DNA of 64,000 nt from Rhodanobacter sp. (GTDB taxonomy: Bacteria > Pseudomonadota > Gammaproteobacteria > Xanthomonadales > Rhodanobacteraceae): the NCBI GenBank assembly GCA_040371205.1, contig AP031382.1:1671562-1735561 (forward strand), written 5' to 3'. Position 1 is the first letter of the stretch; each line of letters opens with the position of its first letter. A program made the position numbers and the translations under genes. The notes under the pieces were generated by a model. The model searched no databases and was not told where the DNA came from. It worked only from the letters and a program-made list of their open reading frames with translations. Of this stretch, positions 33,025 to 45,201 are shown in pieces.

Positions 33025-33210
33025 ACTGACTCGAATCAAGGTCGCCTCCCGCAATTCGGTGCACTGGCCAGTACCAGCAAGCTGGTCAGTAGTTGTCGGA
33101 ACGACGATCACCTATTCACTGGAATCCGCATTCCGCACTCAGGTTCCCGCTACGCATTTCGCGTTGAGGGAGAAACCACATGGGCCTCATCCGAGATCGT
33201 CATAGGACAA
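33025..33210. other. gene-free end of the island
   Basis: Nothing coding is supported between the RT and the right att site. A short hairpin ACCAGC/GCTGGT lies near 33073-33086. Confidence 0.5.
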
Positions 33211-33256
33211 AAACAGAACAGGAAGCACACCCACGGGTGCGCTTCCTGTTCTGTTT
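33211..33256. terminator. bidirectional terminator
   Basis: AAACAGAACAGGAAGC (33211-33226) pairs perfectly with 33241-33256, extended inward by CACCC/GGGTG with one mismatch; A and T tracts on the two sides allow termination in both directions. It closes the island's plus-strand transcripts and may now serve tRNA-Ser(CGA) on the minus strand. Confidence 0.85.
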
Positions 33257-33303
33257 GGCTGTTCAATAGGGCGCAACGGTGTACAGCCACAAGCAACAAC
33301 GGC

Positions 33304-33332
33304 TGGCACACCAAATGGCACACCAGAAACTC
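33304..33332. repeat. candidate integrase arm-type site, right end
   Basis: Two tandem TGGCACACC units separated by AAA, followed by AGAAACTC; matches 23 of 29 positions of 14487-14515 in the same orientation. It is 47 bp inside the right att core. Confidence 0.55.
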
Positions 33333-33376
33333 TTGCGCACAAAAAAGGCCATGAAAATCATGGCCTTAGTTGCTAT

Positions 33377-33469
<93 letters not shown>

Positions 33470-33567
33470 GGAAGCTGTCGCGTGGTCTGCGCGAGCCGGC
33501 AATTCTACGTCGTGGCCGTGGCTGTGGCAAGCGAGGTGGCCCCGGCTTGCCATGGCCTTGGCGGGAC

Positions 33568-35940
<2,373 letters not shown>

Positions 35941-36173
35941 GGGAATCTCCTTAGGGGAAGTGCCGAAACAGTGGAATGGTCGTGAAGCGCAGGCAGAAAG
36001 CGGGCCGCAAAGGATTGGTATTGTCCGCTGCGGATGGTGCGAAGCACAAGAAGACCAATGCCAACCGGCGTCGCGCCAACTGCATACCAGTCAGGCGGCG
36101 GTCAAGCGACGACAGTCGTTGGGCCTTGCGCTAAGGTGCGCACCAGGCACGCGCACCGTTGATTGGACTTCCC

Positions 36174-36989
36174 ATGCAGCGCACGGTTTTCTTCATATCC
36201 GATTCCACCGGCATCACGGCCGAGACGATTGGCAACAGCATCCTTGCGCAGTTCGAGGGTGTGAGCTTCGACAAGCATCGTCTGCCTTTCATCGACGACG
36301 TGGCCAAGGCCGAGGCGGCCGCGCTGCGCATCAAGACGCACTACGCCAAGAGCGGCGAGCGGCCCATCGTGGTCAACACCATGGCGGATCGCGCGCTGTG
36401 TGATGTCGTGGCCGCCAGCGGCGCGCTGATGCTGGACGTGTTCGCGCCTTTCATCGGTCCGCTGGAGGCGGAACTGGCGACCAAGCGCTCCGGTGCGGTG
36501 AACCGTTCGCACGGCCTGGTGGACTTCGACAAGTACGAGGCGCGCATCAACGCTACCAACTACGCGTTGTCGCACGACGACGGCATGGACGTGGACTACG
36601 CGCAGGCCGACCTGATCCTGGTCGGCGTGTCGCGCTCGGGCAAGACGCCGACCTGCCTCTACATGGCCTTGCATTACGGCGTCAGCGCCGCCAATTACCC
36701 GCTCACGGACGAGGATCTGGAGAGGCTGGAATTGCCTGCGCGCCTGCGGCCGTACCGCGACCGCCTGTTCGGCCTGACCATCGAGGCGGACCGGCTTGCG
36801 CAGATCCGCGAGCAGCGCCGCGCGGGCAGCCGTTATGCCACGCTCAAGCAGTGCAAGTGGGAGCTGGAGCAGGCGGACCGGCTGATGCGCCAGTCCGGCA
36901 TCCCGTCCCTCAATACCACGCATGTGTCGATCGAAGAGATCGCCAGCAAGATCTTCGCAAGGCTCGGTATCGAGCGGACCATGTACTGA
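36174..36989 (+). CDS. ppsR: PEP synthase regulatory protein (pyruvate, phosphate/water dikinase regulator)
   Basis: A 271-aa bifunctional ADP-dependent kinase and Pi-dependent phosphorylase that inactivates and reactivates PpsA. It begins MQRTVFFISDSTGITAETIG, and has the P-loop GVSRSGKTPTCLYMA and the conserved C-terminal SIEEIASKI. ATG 36174 fits family length; an in-frame start 15 nt upstream is possible. The divergent arrangement with ppsA is the usual one and supports the call. Confidence 0.95.
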   Translation: MQRTVFFISDSTGITAETIGNSILAQFEGVSFDKHRLPFIDDVAKAEAAALRIKTHYAKSGERPIVVNTMADRALCDVVAASGALMLDVFAPFIGPLEAELATKRSGAVNRSHGLVDFDKYEARINATNYALSHDDGMDVDYAQADLILVGVSRSGKTPTCLYMALHYGVSAANYPLTDEDLERLELPARLRPYRDRLFGLTIEADRLAQIREQRRAGSRYATLKQCKWELEQADRLMRQSGIPSLNTTHVSIEEIASKIFARLGIERTMY

Positions 36990-37015
36990 AACCACGCCGG
37001 AGCCGATTGCCCATC

Positions 37016-37498
37016 ATGAGTGCCGTACTCGACGACCGCCGTAGCCTGTTGCCTGGACGCTTCGAGTTCCTGATGGGGCTGTACGCAGAAAACTACCATC
37101 GGTTGACGCGCCTGTTCGCGCCGCAGCAACTGGCGCACGGCCGCTATGTCTCCAACGTGGACGACGGACTCGACGTGCATCTGCACGTGCAGGAATGCCA
37201 TCCGTACACGCTGGAACTCGAACTCACCTACGGCTTCGTGGATGCGCACACCGGCCAGCGCGCGCCGTCCGCGCAACTGCGCATGTATACCGATGCGCAC
37301 GTGGCCGAGGCCTTGCACTGCCATCCGGGGCGGCACCTGTGGCAAGTGCTTGGGCCTTTTGCGCCGGCGCATACCGTGTTCCAGCATCGCCTGCAGATGA
37401 ACGGCTTTCTCGCACGCTGGCTGGAGTACCTGGCGGAGCAGGGACATTCGACCGGGACGCTGGTGCCGTTCGAGTTGCCGGAGAAGGACCCGGCTTAG
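37016..37498 (+). CDS. DUF1249 family protein
   Basis: A 160-aa cytoplasmic protein. The pattern ENYHRLTRLF...HVQECHPYTLELELTYGF...LRMYTDAHVAEALHCHPG is that of DUF1249 (E. coli YqiB). Role unknown. It lies 26 bp after ppsR on the same strand. Confidence 0.85.
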   Translation: MSAVLDDRRSLLPGRFEFLMGLYAENYHRLTRLFAPQQLAHGRYVSNVDDGLDVHLHVQECHPYTLELELTYGFVDAHTGQRAPSAQLRMYTDAHVAEALHCHPGRHLWQVLGPFAPAHTVFQHRLQMNGFLARWLEYLAEQGHSTGTLVPFELPEKDPA

Positions 37499-37572
37499 CG
37501 TCGTTTCCCGAGGATCGCGGACCAGAGAGGCCGCTTGCTGTCTTTGGCATTCACGGTTGAACGCGCGCGCAT

Positions 37573-37619
37573 CACGATCAACAAAAAAGCCGCCAGTGGC
37601 GGCTTTTTTGTTGATCGTG
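37573..37619. terminator. 47-nt perfect palindrome, bidirectional terminator
   Basis: 23-bp perfect arms (37573-37595 and 37597-37619) around a single base, containing AAAAAAGCCGCC/GGCGGCTTTTTT. It ends transcripts from the DUF1249 side and from the tRNA-Asp operon on the minus strand. Confidence 0.9.
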
Positions 37620-37694
37620 GCGGAGCGGACGGGACTCGAACCCGCGACCTCCGGCGTGACAGGCCAGCATTCTAACCGACTGAACTACCGCTCC
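37618..37694 (-). tRNA. tRNA-Asp(GUC)
   Basis: 77 nt including CCA; acceptor GGAGCGG/CCGCTCC, anticodon GTC in GGCCTGTCACGCC, T arm GGGTTCGAGTCCC. Confidence 0.97.
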
Positions 37695-37724
37695 ACTTTG
37701 TTTACCAGCGTTGCGAGCCAACCT

Positions 37725-37800
37725 TGGCGTCCCCACGGGGATTCGAACCCCGGTCGCCACCGTGAAAGGGTGATGTCCTAGGCCTCTAGACGATGGGGAC
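37725..37800 (-). tRNA. tRNA-Glu(UUC)
   Basis: 76 nt including CCA; acceptor GTCCCCA/TGGGGAC, anticodon TTC in CACCCTTTCACGGTG, T arm GGGGTTCGAATCCCC. Confidence 0.97.
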
Positions 37801-37809
37801 GTGTTAGGT

Positions 37810-37885
37810 TGGTGGAGCCAGGCGGGATCGAACCGCCGACCTCCTGCATGCCATGCAGGCGCTCTCCCAGCTGAGCTATGGCCCC
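37810..37885 (-). tRNA. tRNA-Ala(GGC)
   Basis: 76 nt including CCA; acceptor GGGGCCA/TGGCTCC with one G-U, anticodon GGC in CCTGCATGGCATGCAGG. First gene of a three-tRNA minus-strand cluster (Ala, Glu, Asp). Confidence 0.97.
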
Positions 37886-38056
37886 GCCGCTGGAAGCCGC
37901 AAAGAATAGGCACGGTTGGCACATCCGTCAAGCTTTTTTTCAAGAAATCTTCACGCGATGGTCGAAGCGTAGTCCGGTGTGTTGCGAGGCATCGGACGCG
38001 ACGCGCGGAACGCATCGCGATTAAGCTGCAGGCACGGATACGACGCAGAGGACGAC

Positions 38057-39817
38057 ATGCACGAGATCGGCTTCATACGCGACCTCGCACTGGTGATGCT
38101 CGTGGCCGGTGCCACCACGGTGTTGTTCCAGCGCCTGCGCCAGCCGGTGCTGCTGGGCTACATCCTGGCGGGCGTGCTGATCGGCCCGCATACCCCGGGC
38201 ATGCTGGTGGCCGACGCGCAAGCCATCGACGACATCTCCAACCTGGGCGTGGTGCTGCTGATGTTCACGCTGGGACTGGAGTTCAGCGTGCGCAAGCTGC
38301 GCGAGGTCGGCGTCGGCGTGCTGGTGGTCGCGGTGCTGGAAGTCGGGTTGATGCTGTGGATCGGCACGGGGCTCGGACGCTTGTTCGGCTGGAAGGGCAT
38401 CGACGCGCTGTTCCTCGGTGCGATCATCGCGCTGTCTTCGACCATGGTGGCCACGCGCACGCTCAAAGAAAGCGGCAAGCAGTCGCAACCGTTCGCCAGG
38501 TTGGTGGTCGGCTTGTTGGTAGCGGAAGACGTACTGACCATCGTGATGTTGACCATGCTCACCGCGGTGGCCATCGGCGGCACCGTGCAGGCGGGAGCCG
38601 CGTTTGCGCTGGTCGGCCACCTCGGCCTGTTCGTGGTGGTAGGGATGATCCTTGGCCTGTTGCTGTTGCCGCGGCTGGTCGACTACGTGGCCGGTTTCGG
38701 CCGCAACGAGACTTTGCTGGTCAGCGTGCTCGGCATCTGTTTCGGTGCCTGCCTGCTTGCCGTGCAGTTGGGTTTCAGCGTGGCGCTGGGGGCTTTCCTT
38801 GCGGGCGCCGTGGTGGCCGAGGCACGCAGCGTGGGGCGCGTGATGCATCTGGTCGAGCCGTTGCGCGACATGTTCGCTGCGCTGTTCTTCGTGGCGATCG
38901 GTTTGAAGATCGATCCGGCGATGTTGTGGCAGTACGCGTTGCCAGCCCTGCTGATTGCGGCCGTGGTGATCGTGGGCAAGACGGTGGCCTGCAGCTTCGG
39001 CATCCTCGCGTTGGGGCATGACGCGAGGACCGCGTTGCGTTCGGGCCTGGGCATGGCGCAGATCGGCGAGTTTTCGTTCGTGATCGCCACGCTGGGCTGG
39101 TCGCTGCATGCGACCAGCGAGTTCATCTATCCCATCGCGGTGGCGGTGTCGGTGCTGTGCATGGCGGTTTCGCCGTATCTCAACCGCTCCGCCGACCATA
39201 TTGCGTGCGGTCTCGCACGCATCGTGCCGCGGCCGCTGCGCATACTTGCGGACAGCTACAGCGGTTGGCTGGAAAACCTCCGTCCGGTGGACGACAACGC
39301 GGTACTCGCAGCCATGCTGCGCCGCCTGCTGTGGCATATCGCGATCAACGTATTGCTGGTGGTTACCTTGTTCGTGATCGGCGCCTACGTGAATGCGCAC
39401 GGCTGGGGCTGGTTCTCGCGGCTCGGCATCCAGCGCGACCTGCGCCACACGCTGATCTGGGCCTGTGCATTGTTCCTGTCGCTGCCCATGCTGATCGCCG
39501 TGTATCGCAAGGCCGAGGCGCTGGGCATGCTGCTGGCCGAGCTGGGCATACGCGAACGGTTTGCCGGCGCCTACACCAGGGCGATCCGCAATGTGTTGGC
39601 CCGGGTGATTCCGCTGGCCACCTTGCTCGCGCTGGCCCTGCTGGTCGGCGCACTGGGTTCGGCGATCCTGCCGCCGCTCGGCGTGGCGTTGTCGCTGCTG
39701 GTGGCCGGCGTGGTGTTGGCGGTGATCCTGTGGCGGGCGCTGGTGAAGATGCACGCGCGCCTGCAGGCGGCCTTGAAGGAAACGCTGGACAAGCCGGAGC
39801 AGGGCGATTCGGCCTGA
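38057..39817 (+). CDS. CPA2 family cation:proton antiporter
   Basis: A 586-aa inner-membrane protein with about 12 helices in the first 390 residues. Family signatures include LLGYILAGVLIGPHTPG, VLLMFTLGLEFSVRKLREVG, ALSSTMVATRTL, LVAEDVLTIVML (conserved acidic pair region) and GMAQIGEFSFVIA, as in KefB/YbaL. The C-terminus has a further four hydrophobic helices instead of a TrkA-N nucleotide domain, so NAD-type gating is absent. Likely K+ or Na+/H+ exchange. Confidence 0.88.
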   Translation: MHEIGFIRDLALVMLVAGATTVLFQRLRQPVLLGYILAGVLIGPHTPGMLVADAQAIDDISNLGVVLLMFTLGLEFSVRKLREVGVGVLVVAVLEVGLMLWIGTGLGRLFGWKGIDALFLGAIIALSSTMVATRTLKESGKQSQPFARLVVGLLVAEDVLTIVMLTMLTAVAIGGTVQAGAAFALVGHLGLFVVVGMILGLLLLPRLVDYVAGFGRNETLLVSVLGICFGACLLAVQLGFSVALGAFLAGAVVAEARSVGRVMHLVEPLRDMFAALFFVAIGLKIDPAMLWQYALPALLIAAVVIVGKTVACSFGILALGHDARTALRSGLGMAQIGEFSFVIATLGWSLHATSEFIYPIAVAVSVLCMAVSPYLNRSADHIACGLARIVPRPLRILADSYSGWLENLRPVDDNAVLAAMLRRLLWHIAINVLLVVTLFVIGAYVNAHGWGWFSRLGIQRDLRHTLIWACALFLSLPMLIAVYRKAEALGMLLAELGIRERFAGAYTRAIRNVLARVIPLATLLALALLVGALGSAILPPLGVALSLLVAGVVLAVILWRALVKMHARLQAALKETLDKPEQGDSA

Positions 39818-39970
39818 GCCGCGGTTCCCGGCGGAACTTTCCTGTCGGGCGACGGTCGCTACCACACCCGATTGCAAGCCTGTCGCAGGCGCCCCACAAT
39901 GGGCGACCATGCCTCCGTGACGGAGGCCCGACCGGCGGCACCGGCATATCCAAACACGAGGGAGTTCCGA

Positions 39971-40747
39971 ATGAAGCAGTTTCTGCGTCCCACGCTGACG
40001 GCGGTGGCGATGACCGCGGCGCTCGGCCTGTCGGCTGGGGCGCTTGCCGCCCAGACGACCGCCAAGGCCGCCAGCGGCACGGTCGACAAGGCCAAGGCCA
40101 GCTATGTGGTGGGCTACCAGATGGTCGAGCAGATTCCTGAGCCGATGCGCGGCGAGCTCGATCCCACTGCCGTGGCGAATGCGGTGAAGGCCGCGCTCTC
40201 CGGTCAGAAGCCGACGATGACCAATGCCGAGGCCGAGCAGGTGATGAAGCCGTTCATGGCCAAGGTCAAGGCCAACTACGAGGCCGAAATGGCCCGCGAG
40301 GCGGCCAAGAACAAGGCCGAGGGCGATGCCTTCCTCGCCAAGAACCGCACCCAGCCGGGCGTGAAGGTCACCGCGTCGGGCTTGCAGTACCAGGTCATCA
40401 CCCAGGGCACCGGTGCGCGTCCGGGTCCGAACGACACGGTGAAGATCGACTACACCGGCACGTTCGTCGACGGTCAGGTGTTCGACGCTTCGTCCAAGCA
40501 CAACCCGCCGGGCCCGGCCGAGATTCCGCTGGCCGGCGTGATCCCCGGTTTCCGCGAAGGCCTGCAGCTGATGCAGGTGGGCGGCCACTACAAACTGTTC
40601 ATCCCGTCGAACCTGGCCTACGGTTCCAGCCCGCAGCCGCCGATGCCGCCGAATGCCACGTTGATCTTCGACGTGACCCTGGTGAGCACCAAGCCGGCTC
40701 CGGCCGCGCCCGCCGGCAATGCGGGTGGCGGCGACAGCGGCCAGTAA
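39971..40747 (+). CDS. FKBP-type peptidyl-prolyl isomerase (Mip/FkpA-like)
   Basis: A 258-aa periplasmic protein with signal peptide MKQFLRPTLTAVAMTAALGL...GALAA, an N-terminal dimerisation helix domain (YVVGYQMVEQIP, helical linker to about residue 130) and an FKBP domain (GLQYQVITQGTGARPGPND, VKIDYTGTFVDGQVFDAS, IPGFREGLQLMQVGGHYKLFIP, YGSSP). Ribosome site GAGGGAG. A strong terminator follows. Confidence 0.93.
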   Translation: MKQFLRPTLTAVAMTAALGLSAGALAAQTTAKAASGTVDKAKASYVVGYQMVEQIPEPMRGELDPTAVANAVKAALSGQKPTMTNAEAEQVMKPFMAKVKANYEAEMAREAAKNKAEGDAFLAKNRTQPGVKVTASGLQYQVITQGTGARPGPNDTVKIDYTGTFVDGQVFDASSKHNPPGPAEIPLAGVIPGFREGLQLMQVGGHYKLFIPSNLAYGSSPQPPMPPNATLIFDVTLVSTKPAPAAPAGNAGGGDSGQ

Positions 40748-40774
40748 TCCGCCGTTGTCCTTAAGCCTTGCCGA

Positions 40775-40807
40775 GAGGGCGCGAAGCGATTCGCGCCCTC
40801 TTGCTTT
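40775..40807 (+). terminator. rho-independent terminator
   Basis: GAGGGCGCGAA-gcga-TTCGCGCCCTC, perfect 11-bp arms, followed by TTGCTTTT. Confidence 0.88.
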
Positions 40808-40860
40808 TGGCGGTCGCGGGTTAGAATGCGCGTTCGCGTTTTCCGGGAACCGCCCACACG

Positions 40861-42204
40861 ATGAAAGTCACGATCTTCGGCACCGGCTATGTCGGCCTGG
40901 TCACCGGCGCCTGCCTCGCCGAGATGGGCAACCACGTGATGTGCGTGGACATCGATGCGGGCAAGGTCGAACGCCTGAAACGCGGCGAGATCCCGATCTA
41001 CGAGCCGGGGCTGGAGCCCATCGTCAGGCGCAACCATGCCGACGGACAGCTCGATTTCACGGTCGATGCCGCAGCCGGCGTCGCGCACGGCGACATCATC
41101 TTCATCGCCGTGGGTACGCCGCCCGACGAGGACGGCAGCGCGGATCTGAAATACGTGCTTGGCGTGGCCGGGACCATCGGCCGGCATCTGGACCGCTACG
41201 CCGTGGTGGTGAACAAGTCCACGGTGCCGGTAGGTACGGCCGACCGCGTGCGCGAGGCCATCGCCGCGGAGTTGGCCGCACGGGACGCCGGTGCGGCATT
41301 CGATGTCGTTTCCAATCCCGAATTTCTCAAGGAAGGCGACGCAGTGGAGGATTGCCTGCGCCCCGACCGCATCGTGATCGGCAGCGGCAGCGCGCGCGCG
41401 GTGACGGCATTGCGCAAGCTCTACGCGCCGTTCAACCGCAACCACGACCGCATCGTGGTGATGGATGAACGTTCCGCCGAACTGACCAAGTACGCGGCCA
41501 ACGCGATGCTGGCGACCAAGATCAGTTTCATGAACGAGATCGCCAACATCGCCGAGCGCGTGGGCGCCGACGTCGAGGAAGTGCGCCAGGGCATCGGCGC
41601 CGATCCGCGCATCGGCTACCACTTCATCTATCCCGGTGCGGGTTACGGCGGCTCCTGTTTCCCCAAGGATGTCCAGGCGCTGGAGCGCACCGCGCGCGGC
41701 ACGGGCTACGAGGCGCGCCTGCTCGGCGCCGTCGAGGCAGTGAATGGCGACCAGAAAACCAAGCTGTTCGAACTGATCTCGCGCCACTTCGGCGGGGATC
41801 TACGCGGCAAGACCGTCGCGCTGTGGGGCCTGGCGTTCAAGCCGAACACCGACGACATGCGCGAAGCCTCCAGCCGCCGCCTGATGGAGGCGCTCTGGTC
41901 GGCCGGCGTGCGTGTGCGCGCCTTCGACCCCGAGGCGCGCGAGGAAACCCGGCGCATCTACGGCGAACGCGAAGACCTCGTGCTGTGCGAACACGCCTGG
42001 GATGCGCTGGCGGGCGCCGACGTGCTCGCCATCGTCACCGAGTGGAAGGCCTTCCGCAGCCCCGATTTCGCGCGCATCCGCGCCGCGCTGAAGACCCCGG
42101 CGATCTTCGACGGACGCAACCTCTACGACCCCGCAACGGTGGAAGAAGCGGGCCTGGCGTATTACGGCATCGGCCGTGGCCGCAGTTTGCGGGTGGCGTT
42201 CTGA
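40861..42204 (+). CDS. ugd: UDP-glucose 6-dehydrogenase
   Basis: A 447-aa enzyme that oxidises UDP-glucose to UDP-glucuronate for envelope polysaccharides. NAD-binding [18 protein letters not shown], conserved [10 protein letters not shown], catalytic Cys in [17 protein letters not shown] and the C-terminal substrate domain [17 protein letters not shown]. The stop overlaps the next start (TGATG). Confidence 0.96.
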   Translation: MKVTIFGTGYVGLVTGACLAEMGNHVMCVDIDAGKVERLKRGEIPIYEPGLEPIVRRNHADGQLDFTVDAAAGVAHGDIIFIAVGTPPDEDGSADLKYVLGVAGTIGRHLDRYAVVVNKSTVPVGTADRVREAIAAELAARDAGAAFDVVSNPEFLKEGDAVEDCLRPDRIVIGSGSARAVTALRKLYAPFNRNHDRIVVMDERSAELTKYAANAMLATKISFMNEIANIAERVGADVEEVRQGIGADPRIGYHFIYPGAGYGGSCFPKDVQALERTARGTGYEARLLGAVEAVNGDQKTKLFELISRHFGGDLRGKTVALWGLAFKPNTDDMREASSRRLMEALWSAGVRVRAFDPEAREETRRIYGEREDLVLCEHAWDALAGADVLAIVTEWKAFRSPDFARIRAALKTPAIFDGRNLYDPATVEEAGLAYYGIGRGRSLRVAF

Positions 42205-42416
42205 TGGACGCGATCGAGCAGCGTCTCGCCGACCTGGAGGTGCGCCTGACCTTCATCGACGACACCGTGCAGGCGCTGGCCGCCGCCGACGCCGAGCAGG
42301 CCATGCGCATCGTCGAACTGGAACGCCTGCTGCACCTGCTGCGGCAGGAGCTGCAGAGCGTGCGCCTCGGTTCGGCGCCCGATCCGCACAGCGAACCGCC
42401 GCCGCCGCATTACTGA
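42204..42416 (+). CDS. slyX: SlyX family protein
   Basis: A 70-aa coiled-coil protein (AIEQRLADLEVRLTFIDDTVQAL...LHLLRQELQ) ending in the Pro-rich PPPPHY tail typical of SlyX. Function of the family is not settled. It starts inside the ugd stop, so it is translationally coupled. Confidence 0.92.
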   Translation: MDAIEQRLADLEVRLTFIDDTVQALAAADAEQAMRIVELERLLHLLRQELQSVRLGSAPDPHSEPPPPHY

Positions 42417-42520
42417 TGGTTCTGCCCGTCATGCCGGCTTGAGCGGCCTTCGGCTGTTGAGAAGCGCCGCGCCGGAACGACGAGCAAAAGCAAATACCAA
42501 GCACCACCGGAATTACACGC

Positions 42521-43072
42521 ATGAGCGAATCCCTGCGCGATCAACTGTTGAAGGCTGGCTTCGTCCAGCAAGTCCGCGCGGAAAAGCGCGGCAGCGAAGG
42601 CAAGAGCAGGCCATCCGGCAAGCCCCAGGGCCATGGCGGCAAAGCGCCGGCACCGCGTCGCAACCAGGAAGAAATCGACCTCGCCAAGGCCTACGCGATC
42701 CGCGCGCAGACCGAGGCGACCGAACGCAAGCGCGCCCAGCAGGCCGCGGAGGAAGAGGCGCGCCTGCGCCGCGAACGCAAGCAGAAGATCCAGCAGCTGC
42801 TGGACGGCAAGGCACTGAACAAGGCCGATACCGACCTGGTGCGCAATTTCGAATACGGCGGCAAGATCCGCCGCATCCACGTCGATGCCGCGCAACTGGC
42901 CGCGCTCAACGCGGGCGAACTGGGCGTGGTGCAGCAGGCTGGGCGTTACCTGCTGGTCGCGCGGGACATCGCCGAGCAGGTCAGGTCCATCGACGAACAC
43001 CAGCTTGCGTTGCTGGTTGATCCGAATGCGACCGGAGCCGACGACGGCGTGCCGGACGACCTGGTCTGGTGA
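42521..43072 (+). CDS. DUF2058 family protein (YaiL-like)
   Basis: A 183-aa soluble basic protein: MSESLRDQLLKAGFVQQVRAEKR, a charged helical middle (ERKRAQQAAEEEARLRRERKQ) and a C-terminal domain DLVRNFEYGGKIRRIHVDAAQLAALNAGELGVV. The pattern matches DUF2058, often annotated as nucleoprotein/polynucleotide-associated. Role unknown. Confidence 0.9.
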   Translation: MSESLRDQLLKAGFVQQVRAEKRGSEGKSRPSGKPQGHGGKAPAPRRNQEEIDLAKAYAIRAQTEATERKRAQQAAEEEARLRRERKQKIQQLLDGKALNKADTDLVRNFEYGGKIRRIHVDAAQLAALNAGELGVVQQAGRYLLVARDIAEQVRSIDEHQLALLVDPNATGADDGVPDDLVW

Positions 43073-43137
43073 AGGTCAGCCACGCGGCCGCGTGAAGTAC
43101 GGAGCGCCCGGCCGCGAGCCGAGCGTTCCGTGTGCAC

Positions 43138-45201
43138 TCATACGCTGTCTTGGGTAGCCAGCAGCGCCGGATGATCCCAGCCTTCCTTGGGCGTGAAACG
43201 GACGCCGTGGCGCTGCGCCAGTTGCTCCAGCCGCGCTTTCACCGCACCGGCGCCTTCGCTGCGCACGTATTGGATCGGGCCGCCGCGGAAGGGCGCGAAG
43301 CCGGTGCCGAAGATCACGCCGGCGTCGAGCAGGTCGGCATCGTCCACCACGCCCTCGGCGAGGCAGGCCACGGCCTCGTTCACCATCGCGAGGATCATGC
43401 GGTCGGCCAGATCGGGTGCCGGCTGGTAGTCGGGGTCGACTTCCGGTTTGACCGGCTTGCCGTCCTGCCACACGTAAAGGCCCTGGCCGTCCTTCTTGCC
43501 GCGCTTGCCGGCGTCGAGCTTTTCTTCCAGGCCGGGCGGCAGTTCCAGGCCGAGGAAGGGCGACAGCTCCTTGCCCACCGAGGCGCACACGTCCAGGCCC
43601 ACGGTATCGGCCAGTTCGATCGGGCCCATCGGCATGCCGAATTTCTTCGCCTCCTTGTCCAGCACCGGGCCGGGCACGCCTTCGTTGTAAAGCCGCAGCG
43701 CCTCCAGCAGATAGGGCATCAGGATGCGGTTGACCAGGAAGCCGGGCGTGCCTTTCACCGCCACCGGCAATTTGCCGATGGCCTTGCAGAAGGCCAGTGC
43801 GCGCTTCTCGACGGCCGGGTCCAGCGCGTCGTGGCGCACCACCTCCACCAGCGGCATCTGCGCCACCGGGTTGAAGAAGTGCAGGCCGAGGAAACGCTGC
43901 GGCGCCTTGAGGTGTTTGCGCAGCTCGTCCAGCGGGATGCTGGAGGTGTTGCTGGCGAGGATTTCCTCACCCTGGAACTGCGGCTCGATGGCGGCGTACA
44001 GCGCCTCCTTGGCCTCGGCGTTCTCGTAGATCGCCTCGATGGCGAGGTCGGCGCTTTTCACGCCGGCGCCTTCCACATCGGCACGCAGGCGGCGGACAGC
44101 CTCCTCGACCTTCGCCGGGGTCTTCAGCTTTTTCTCGTACAGCTTGCGGGCGCGGTCCAGCGCCGGCTGCACGAACTTCATCTCGCGGTCCTGCAGGGTC
44201 ACCTCGAAGCCCTTGAGCGCGGCCCACGCGGCGATGTCGCCGCCCATCACGCCGGCGCCCACCACGTGCACGTGCCGGATGCCGTGCTCGGTGTTGGCGC
44301 CCTGGTTCTTCAGCCGTTCCTGCAGAAAGAAGATGCGGATCAGGTTGTGCGCGGTGGGCGTCTGCGCCAATTTCGCCACCGAGCGCGCTTCGAGCTTCAG
44401 CCGTTGCCTGATGTCGCTGCCGCCGCGCCGCCACACGTCGATGAGCGCGAACGGCGCGGGGTAGTGTTCCCTGCGCACCTTGGCGGCGGTCTGCTTCGTG
44501 ACCATCGGCGCGAGGATCTGCCGCACCGGCCACGCATTGGTGAGCCACGCCTTCGCGCGCCGCGCGAACGGCCGCGCCTGCGGGCGGCGCAACAGCGCGC
44601 GCGCCTCGGCCAGCAATTCCTCGGGCGGCGCCACGCGGTCGACCACACCCAGCGCCAGCGCACGCCGCGCCGACAACGCCTTGCCGGTGAGCATCAGCGA
44701 CAAAGCCTCGGACGCGCCGATCAGCCGCGGCAAGCGCGCCGTACCGCCCCAGCCGGGATGGATGCCGAGCATCACCTCGGGCAGGGCGATCCGGGTCTTG
44801 TCGCCGTCCGCGGCGATGCGCTGGCGGCAGGCCAGCACCAGTTCGGTGCCGCCGCCCATGCAGGCGCCGTGGATCGCGGCCACCGTGGGGCAGGGGAGAC
44901 GGGCCAGCGCTTCGTACACGTGCTGGCCGTTCTCGATGTTTTCCAGCACGCTGCCCTGCTTGGCGTATTGCACGAACTCCTTGATGTCCGCGCCGACCGC
45001 GAAACCGCTGGGCTTGGCGGAATGCACGATCACGCCGGCCGGCCTCTCGATGGCCAACCGTTCGACAATCTGGCCGAGCTCGTCGAGCACCGAGCGGCTG
45101 ATCGCGTTGACGCTGCTGCCGGCACGGTCGAGGCTGAGCGTGACGATGCCGTGCTCGTCCAGGCTGGTTTTCCAGTGGCTGAAGCGAAGTCCTTCGAACA
45201 T
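43138..45201 (-). CDS. bifunctional enoyl-CoA hydratase / 3-hydroxyacyl-CoA dehydrogenase
   Basis: A 687-aa FadB/FadJ-type enzyme performing two steps of fatty-acid beta-oxidation. N-terminal crotonase: VIVHSAKPSGFAVGADIKEF, and oxyanion region GACMGGGTELVLACR. C-terminal dehydrogenase: HVVGAGVMGGDIAAWAALKG (NAD fold), NTSSIPLDELRK and RFLGLHFFNPVAQMPLVEVV. ATG 45201 (MFEGLRFSHWKTSLDEHG) is preferred; a start 10 codons upstream is possible. No thiolase gene is adjacent. Confidence 0.93.
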   Translation of the reverse strand: MFEGLRFSHWKTSLDEHGIVTLSLDRAGSSVNAISRSVLDELGQIVERLAIERPAGVIVHSAKPSGFAVGADIKEFVQYAKQGSVLENIENGQHVYEALARLPCPTVAAIHGACMGGGTELVLACRQRIAADGDKTRIALPEVMLGIHPGWGGTARLPRLIGASEALSLMLTGKALSARRALALGVVDRVAPPEELLAEARALLRRPQARPFARRAKAWLTNAWPVRQILAPMVTKQTAAKVRREHYPAPFALIDVWRRGGSDIRQRLKLEARSVAKLAQTPTAHNLIRIFFLQERLKNQGANTEHGIRHVHVVGAGVMGGDIAAWAALKGFEVTLQDREMKFVQPALDRARKLYEKKLKTPAKVEEAVRRLRADVEGAGVKSADLAIEAIYENAEAKEALYAAIEPQFQGEEILASNTSSIPLDELRKHLKAPQRFLGLHFFNPVAQMPLVEVVRHDALDPAVEKRALAFCKAIGKLPVAVKGTPGFLVNRILMPYLLEALRLYNEGVPGPVLDKEAKKFGMPMGPIELADTVGLDVCASVGKELSPFLGLELPPGLEEKLDAGKRGKKDGQGLYVWQDGKPVKPEVDPDYQPAPDLADRMILAMVNEAVACLAEGVVDDADLLDAGVIFGTGFAPFRGGPIQYVRSEGAGAVKARLEQLAQRHGVRFTPKEGWDHPALLATQDSV

